The translations under genes and the position numbers were made by a program. Positions 59,645 through 64,000 of a stretch of DNA of 64,000 nt are shown here, one piece after another. The notes beneath the pieces were generated by a model. That model saw only the letters and a program-made list of their open reading frames with translations. It was not told where the DNA came from and did no database searches. Positions within the stretch are counted from its first letter, which is position 1; every line of letters begins with the position of its first letter. Origin of the DNA: a bacterium (lineage in GTDB: Bacteria; Planctomycetota; Planctomycetia; Planctomycetales; Planctomycetaceae); assembly GCA_016124895.1 (NCBI GenBank), contig WGMU01000081.1, positions 1 through 64,000 of the forward strand, read 5' to 3'.

Positions 59645-61078
59645 ATGCTGGACCAACTTCAAAAACAGACGCGGCGAGCATTTCTTGAGGGTGCCGGAAG
59701 TGGACTTGGCGCGGTGGCACTGGCTTCGCTGCTGGCTCGCGATGCAGGGGCTGCTCAGCAGGCGAATGCGCCTGGAGTGAGTGGCTTTCCGAACCTTCCG
59801 GCCAAGGCGAAGCGAGTGATCTATCTGCTGCAGTCCGGAGCGCCGTCGCAGATGGACCTGTTCGATGAAAAGCCTCGGCTGAAGGATCTGCGCGGGACAG
59901 AACTCCCGGATTCCATTCGGCAGGGGCAGCGGCTGACCGGGATGACGGCGAAGCAGGAGAGCTTCCCGATCGCGCCGTCGATGTTCCGTTTCACCCGGCA
60001 TGGTCAGTCCGGGATCAGCATCAGCGAACTTCTGCCGCACACGGCGAAAGTCGTCGACGACTTATGCTTTATCCGGACGATGCACACCGAGGCGATCAAT
60101 CACGATCCTGCGATTACGTTTTTCCAGTCAGGCTTTCAACTTGCCGGCCGGCCGAGTATCGGCGCGTGGCTCTCATATGGGCTGGGCAGTGACAACGACG
60201 ATCTGCCCGGCTTTGTCGCGATGATCTCGGGCAGCGGTGGACAACCACTATACGATCGACTGTGGGGCAGCGGGTTTCTGCCGTCGAAGTATCAGGGCGT
60301 CAAGTTCCGCTCGGTCGGCGATCCCGTGCTGTATCTGTCGAATCCAGAAGGCGTCAGCGTGGCAACGCGGCGGCAGATGCTTGATGATCTGTCGCAGCTC
60401 AACCGTTTGAAGTTCGAACAGACTGGCGATCCGGAAATCAACACGCGGATCGCTCAGTACGAAATGGCCTACCGGATGCAGACGTCGGTGCCTGAGTTGA
60501 CCGACCTGTCCGACGAACCGGATCACATCTTCGAGCTGTATGGCGAGGATGCTCGAACGCCGGGCACGTACGCGTACAACGTCCTGCTGGCTCGGCGCAT
60601 GGCCGAACGTGGCGTCCGGTTTGTGCAGCTCTTCCACCGCGGCTGGGATCAACACACGAACCTGCCGAAAGGAATCCGGACGCAGTGTCAGGCGACGGAC
60701 CAGGCATCGTCAGCGCTGATTCAGGATCTGAAACAGCGAGGGATGCTCGACGACACGCTGGTCATCTGGGGCGGCGAGTTCGGTCGCACGGTTTACTGCC
60801 AGGGCACTCTGACGGCAGACGACTACGGACGCGATCATCATCCACGCTGCTTCACGATCTGGCTGGCCGGCGGCGGCATCAAAGGCGGGCTGACTTACGG
60901 CACAACGGACGACTATGGCTACAACATCGTGGACAAACCCGTCCACGTTCACGATCTACACGCCACGATGCTGCACTGCCTGGGGATCAATCACGAAACT
61001 CTGACCTTCAAATTCCAGGGCCGCCATTACCGCCTGACCGACGTGCATGGCCGCGTGGTTGAGGACGTTCTTGCGTAA
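59645..61078 (+). CDS. DUF1501 domain-containing protein (Tat-exported)
   Basis: A 477-residue partner of the preceding DUF1549/1553 protein. The Tat signal is [23 protein letters not shown]. Family marks are [50 protein letters not shown] and [23 protein letters not shown]. The two genes are typically cotranscribed in planctomycetes, and here only a 101-bp gap with the palindromic repeat separates them. Function is unknown; it is only about as similar to the first DUF1501 protein (27.3 kb) as family members are generally. Confidence 0.93.
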   Translation: MLDQLQKQTRRAFLEGAGSGLGAVALASLLARDAGAAQQANAPGVSGFPNLPAKAKRVIYLLQSGAPSQMDLFDEKPRLKDLRGTELPDSIRQGQRLTGMTAKQESFPIAPSMFRFTRHGQSGISISELLPHTAKVVDDLCFIRTMHTEAINHDPAITFFQSGFQLAGRPSIGAWLSYGLGSDNDDLPGFVAMISGSGGQPLYDRLWGSGFLPSKYQGVKFRSVGDPVLYLSNPEGVSVATRRQMLDDLSQLNRLKFEQTGDPEINTRIAQYEMAYRMQTSVPELTDLSDEPDHIFELYGEDARTPGTYAYNVLLARRMAERGVRFVQLFHRGWDQHTNLPKGIRTQCQATDQASSALIQDLKQRGMLDDTLVIWGGEFGRTVYCQGTLTADDYGRDHHPRCFTIWLAGGGIKGGLTYGTTDDYGYNIVDKPVHVHDLHATMLHCLGINHETLTFKFQGRHYRLTDVHGRVVEDVLA

Positions 61079-61363
61079 AGCCAACTCCGGCAGCACAGCG
61101 TGGGTCGCCGTTTGGAATGCCGAAAAAGCAGGGCAGAAAAATGGCGACGATGTGCGTCGTCTGAACTTTGCCGGCTCGCCATCTTTCTGCTGTGATCTGT
61201 CTGCAGATCTGAAACTCCGGCATGTCAAGTTGGAACCGGTTTCGATCTGATTCCGGAAGACTGCACGGCAGGGTGTTGCACCAGAGGAGATCGCCGCACA
61301 CGATGACGCTCCTGTTTTAGCGGTCGAATGTTTGAGGCGACCTTCCCTGCAGGTGCAGAATCC

Positions 61364-62668
61364 ATGAGTCGTTGCTTTGTTGCTGTGCTTGTATTGACAG
61401 GCTTTCTGCTGACGGCTGACTCAGCCTGCCGTGCTCAGTTGTCGCTGGCGAAATCTGCAGACCGTGAAGGCGGTCAGCCGAGCAGTGTTCCGCCGCGGGA
61501 TGTGAGGTCGCAGAACTTTCTATTGCATACGGATCTCAATGACCACGATGCCCAGGATCTGCTGGACCGGCTGGAGACAATGCTGAAACTGATCTCGCGC
61601 TACTGGGGACAGCCGAACCGCAAGGTCATCGAGTGCTACGTCGTCAAGGATCTGAAGAACTGGCCAGCGGGAGCGATTACGGAGCCGAACGGGCTGGCGA
61701 GTATTCAGCGGGGCGGTGGCGTGACAAAGACGAACGCGACGCTCGCCAATGGACGGCTCGTTGCGGCCACTTCGGTGGTGTATGCAATCGCCGATCGTGG
61801 CACGCCGCAGCACGAAGCCGTTCACGCGTACTGCGGCCAGAACTTCGGACACACCGGGCCGCTGTGGTACTCGGAAGGCATGGCCGAGATGGGCAACTAC
61901 TGGATCGAAGATGATCCGCACGTCAACTGTCCGCAGTCCGTTGTCGAATACATCCATTCCAGCGAGCCGAAATCGCTGAACGAGATCGTCAATTCAGACG
62001 AAGTGACCGGCGATTCGTGGAAGAATTACGCCTGGCGGTGGGCTCTATGCCACCTGCTGGCAAACAATCCGAATTACCGCGACCGCTTCCGGCCGCTCGG
62101 TCTGGCATTACTGACCGGTCAGCGGACATCGTTTGAGCAGGTTTATGGTGCGATGTCGAAGGAGATTTCGTTCGAGTATCTCTTCTTCCTCGAACACTTT
62201 GATCGCGGCTATCGCGCCGATCTGGTTGCGTGGGACTGGAAGAGCAAGTTCCGGGCTCCGCGCAGTTCGGCAGCCGTTGGGTCGAAGATTTCCGCCAGAG
62301 GTGGCTGGCAGCCGACACGTTGTCTCGTGAAGAGGGACAGCGAGTACGAATTCAGCGCTGCTGGTGAGTGGCAGACCGATGCGGAGTCCGGACTCTGCGA
62401 CGCTGACGGTCATGGCGACGGCACCGGTCGGCTGATCGGCGTCATCTTCAGTTCCGATGTGTACGAACTCGGCGAACCGTTCGATCTGGGCGCTTACGGC
62501 AGGTGGACGCCGCAGAGCGACGGTCAGCTTTTCGTACGCTGCCAGGAAGCCTGGCACAGTATTGACGATGACAACTCGGGCTCAATCGACTTCCGTATCA
62601 AATTCGCCGATCGCGGCCGCCCGCTTGCCGATCCCCGCGAAAAAACCGCTGGGCCACGGTCTCGCTGA
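61364..62668 (+). CDS. DUF1570-like zinc-peptidase domain with lectin-like C-terminus, exported
   Basis: A 434-residue protein from the ATG at 61364. A signal peptide covers about 1-22 (FVAVLVLTGFLLTADSACRA). The catalytic pattern of a gluzincin is present: HEAVHAYC (HExxH, about residue 150) followed by the third ligand in WYSEGMAEMGNY. This resembles planctomycete DUF1570 proteins, predicted metallopeptidases. The C-terminal 130 residues (IGVIFSSDVYELGEPFDLGAYGRW, LFVRCQEAWHSIDDDNSGSIDFRIKF) resemble the calcium-binding beta-sandwich of PA-IL-type galactose lectins. The natural substrate is unknown. The 285-bp gap before the gene shows nothing recognisable. Confidence 0.75.
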   Translation: MSRCFVAVLVLTGFLLTADSACRAQLSLAKSADREGGQPSSVPPRDVRSQNFLLHTDLNDHDAQDLLDRLETMLKLISRYWGQPNRKVIECYVVKDLKNWPAGAITEPNGLASIQRGGGVTKTNATLANGRLVAATSVVYAIADRGTPQHEAVHAYCGQNFGHTGPLWYSEGMAEMGNYWIEDDPHVNCPQSVVEYIHSSEPKSLNEIVNSDEVTGDSWKNYAWRWALCHLLANNPNYRDRFRPLGLALLTGQRTSFEQVYGAMSKEISFEYLFFLEHFDRGYRADLVAWDWKSKFRAPRSSAAVGSKISARGGWQPTRCLVKRDSEYEFSAAGEWQTDAESGLCDADGHGDGTGRLIGVIFSSDVYELGEPFDLGAYGRWTPQSDGQLFVRCQEAWHSIDDDNSGSIDFRIKFADRGRPLADPREKTAGPRSR

Positions 62669-62741
62669 TCGAACAACGTTTCGGTTTCCTGCTCATCAGA
62701 ACGGCTACCGAGCAGCAGATTGCCCCTTGCGCTTTCACCAC

Positions 62742-62808
62742 GCGTAGCTGCATTCGCCAGAATGCGGGCCCAACAGGAATTCCCGCGTTCTGACGAACGT
62801 GGTTACGC
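62742..62808. repeat. Palindromic element, family P1, diverged copy C
   Basis: Arms at 62742-62768 and 62782-62808 pair at 21 of 27 positions around a 13-nt loop. The left arm contains GCTGCATTCGCCAGAAT, which matches copies A and B (GCTGGATTCGCCAGAATTC). It lies in the 298-bp gap between the DUF1570-like gene and pntB, which otherwise shows nothing recognisable. Confidence 0.75.
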
Positions 62809-62966
62809 GCAGTCGTTATTCCGATCATCATCCGTAAGCGTGTGCCGGCTGATCGTGAAGACTCCGGAATTGGAAAGCTGTTTCGGACACGTTTCTGAAT
62901 GGGCTTTCGCGCCTCGCGGCGATCTCGATCGCGCAGCGATAGTCGTGAAGACGTTTGACAGCCGGC

Positions 62967-64000
62967 TCAGCCTTCGTTGAGCGCTTTGATGATGTCCTGC
63001 ACGGCCTGGCGGCCGTCGGCGAAGAGCATCAGCGAATTGTCGGCGGCGAACAGCGGGTTCGGAATTCCCGCGAAGCCGGGGCTCAGGCTGCGTTTGATGA
63101 CGACAACTGTCCGCGCTTTGTCGACATCGATGATCGGCATGCCGGCGATCGGACTGTTGGGATCGGTTCGAGCGAGCGGGTTCACAACGTCGTTCGCACC
63201 GAGCACGATGGCGATATCGGCCTGTTCCATCGTCGGATTGATCTCGTCCATTTCGCGGAGCGATTCGTATGGCACGTCGGCTTCGGCCAGCAGGACGTTC
63301 ATGTGGCCGGGCATTCGGCCGGCGACCGGATGAATGGCGAAATCGACGGTGATCTGTCTGGCAACAAGCAGCTTGCGAAGGTCGCTGACGGTGTGTTGCG
63401 CCTGAGAAACCGCCATCCCGTAACCCGGCACAATGACGACACGGCTGGCGACCTCCAGCAGCATCGCGACTTCGTCGGCCGTCGTGGATTTCACGTTTGC
63501 GTAAACTTCGTCGGCACTCGGGCCGTCACCTTTTGGTCCCATCCTGCCGAACAAAACGTTGGTCAGCGAACGGTTCATCGCGACGCACATCACCTGGGTG
63601 AGAATCAGTCCGGAGGCTCCAACCAGCGACCCCGAGATGATCAGCACGGTATTGCCCAACACAAAGCCCGTTGCTGCCGCGGCCAGACCTGAGTACGAAT
63701 TGAGCAGAGCGATCACAACAGGCATGTCCGCTCCGCCAATCGAAACAACCAGCGTGACCCCGATCACGAATGCGACAGCGGACAGCATCCAGTAGCAGAG
63801 CACCGCGTGTTCAGAGGAATTCACAACGCCGTACGCCATGACCAGGCACATCAGCAGCAGGATGGCGTTCGTTACGTGCTGCATGGGCACGATGATCTGA
63901 TCGAGCTTGCGGACGCCAGCCAGCTTGCCCCAGGCGACGAGACTGCCAGTAAACGTGACAGCTCCGATGAGACCGGAGAGGGCTGTTGCGATCAGCTCTG
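62967..64000 (-). CDS. pntB: NAD(P) transhydrogenase beta subunit (5' end outside window)
   Basis: The C-terminal 345 residues of PntB; the frame runs off the right edge with no stop (IGAVTFTGSLVAWGKLAG is the conserved membrane segment). Several transmembrane helices lead into the NADP(H)-binding domain III, with VIVPGYGMAVSQAQH (Rossmann loop), HPVAGRMPGHMNVLLAEADVPY, GANDVVNP and KRSLSPGFAGIPNPLF, all PntB hallmarks. The protein uses the proton gradient to reduce NADP+ with NADH. The alpha subunit gene should lie upstream, beyond the window. The gene ends at 62967 with no obvious terminator. Confidence 0.96.
   Translation of the reverse strand, partial: ELIATALSGLIGAVTFTGSLVAWGKLAGVRKLDQIIVPMQHVTNAILLLMCLVMAYGVVNSSEHAVLCYWMLSAVAFVIGVTLVVSIGGADMPVVIALLNSYSGLAAAATGFVLGNTVLIISGSLVGASGLILTQVMCVAMNRSLTNVLFGRMGPKGDGPSADEVYANVKSTTADEVAMLLEVASRVVIVPGYGMAVSQAQHTVSDLRKLLVARQITVDFAIHPVAGRMPGHMNVLLAEADVPYESLREMDEINPTMEQADIAIVLGANDVVNPLARTDPNSPIAGMPIIDVDKARTVVVIKRSLSPGFAGIPNPLFAADNSLMLFADGRQAVQDIIKALNEG

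Overview
This window looks like a chromosomal segment of a planctomycete (Planctomycetota). The evidence is gene content: DUF1501 proteins (two), a PSCyt1/DUF1549/DUF1553 protein, DUF1800, a prepilin-like DUF1559 protein, a TPR/FG-GAP/ASPIC protein, a giant DUF1583-type protein with a propeller, a CxPxR sulfatase, a hybrid kinase with two receivers and an Hpt domain, and many heme and cupredoxin proteins. The DNA is GC-rich, which makes long antisense shadow frames. No rRNA, tRNA or CRISPR array was seen. Family names come from reading the proteins; no search was run.

Layout. 0-10 kb: the 3' part of a giant secreted-type protein, then on the minus strand a MoaD/ThiS-like carrier, a large hybrid histidine kinase and a SAM methyltransferase. 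10-19 kb: a two-gene RND efflux operon, DUF1800 and a sulfatase. 19-29 kb: cysK with a clear terminator, manA, a GH2 glycosidase bracketed by two related palindromes, a U32/RlhA-type protein carrying an in-frame palindromic insertion, a DUF1501 protein and a small helical protein. 29-34 kb: a c'-type cytochrome, then an electron-transfer cluster (Cys-rich membrane protein, Rieske protein, b6-type cytochrome b fused to a diheme c domain). 34-40 kb: CCA-adding enzyme, SASA esterase, inositol monophosphatase, YgiQ-type radical SAM protein. 40-47.4 kb: a cupredoxin beside a sulfite-oxidase-type molybdoenzyme, a seven-heme lipoprotein, a TPR/FG-GAP/ASPIC protein and a DUF1559 protein.

47.4-52.3 kb is an accessory, decaying region. 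It holds a truncated IS1380-type transposase joined to a scrap of an IS21 istB gene, a triple YHS-like metal-binding protein with a Cys-rich secreted neighbour, a glycosyltransferase coupled to a broken SGNH hydrolase gene, and the 3' scrap of a type I restriction-modification hsdM gene. 52-64 kb returns to ordinary genes: an unknown membrane-anchored protein, Obg GTPase, a SurA-like peptidyl-prolyl isomerase, the DUF1549/DUF1553 + DUF1501 pair, a zinc-peptidase-like protein, and the C-terminal part of PntB running off the right edge.

How parts may work together. The Rieske/b/diheme-c cluster can form a compact quinol-oxidising complex; the c' cytochrome, cupredoxin and heptaheme protein are candidate partners in the same periplasmic electron traffic (inference). 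The sulfatase, GH2 and SASA esterase, with manA in the cytoplasm, suggest use of sulfated or acetylated polysaccharides. The most notable non-coding signals are a family of three related palindromes, two other palindromic repeats, a terminator-type leader before the c' cytochrome gene, and an orphan terminator in a 0.7-kb gap without a recognisable gene.
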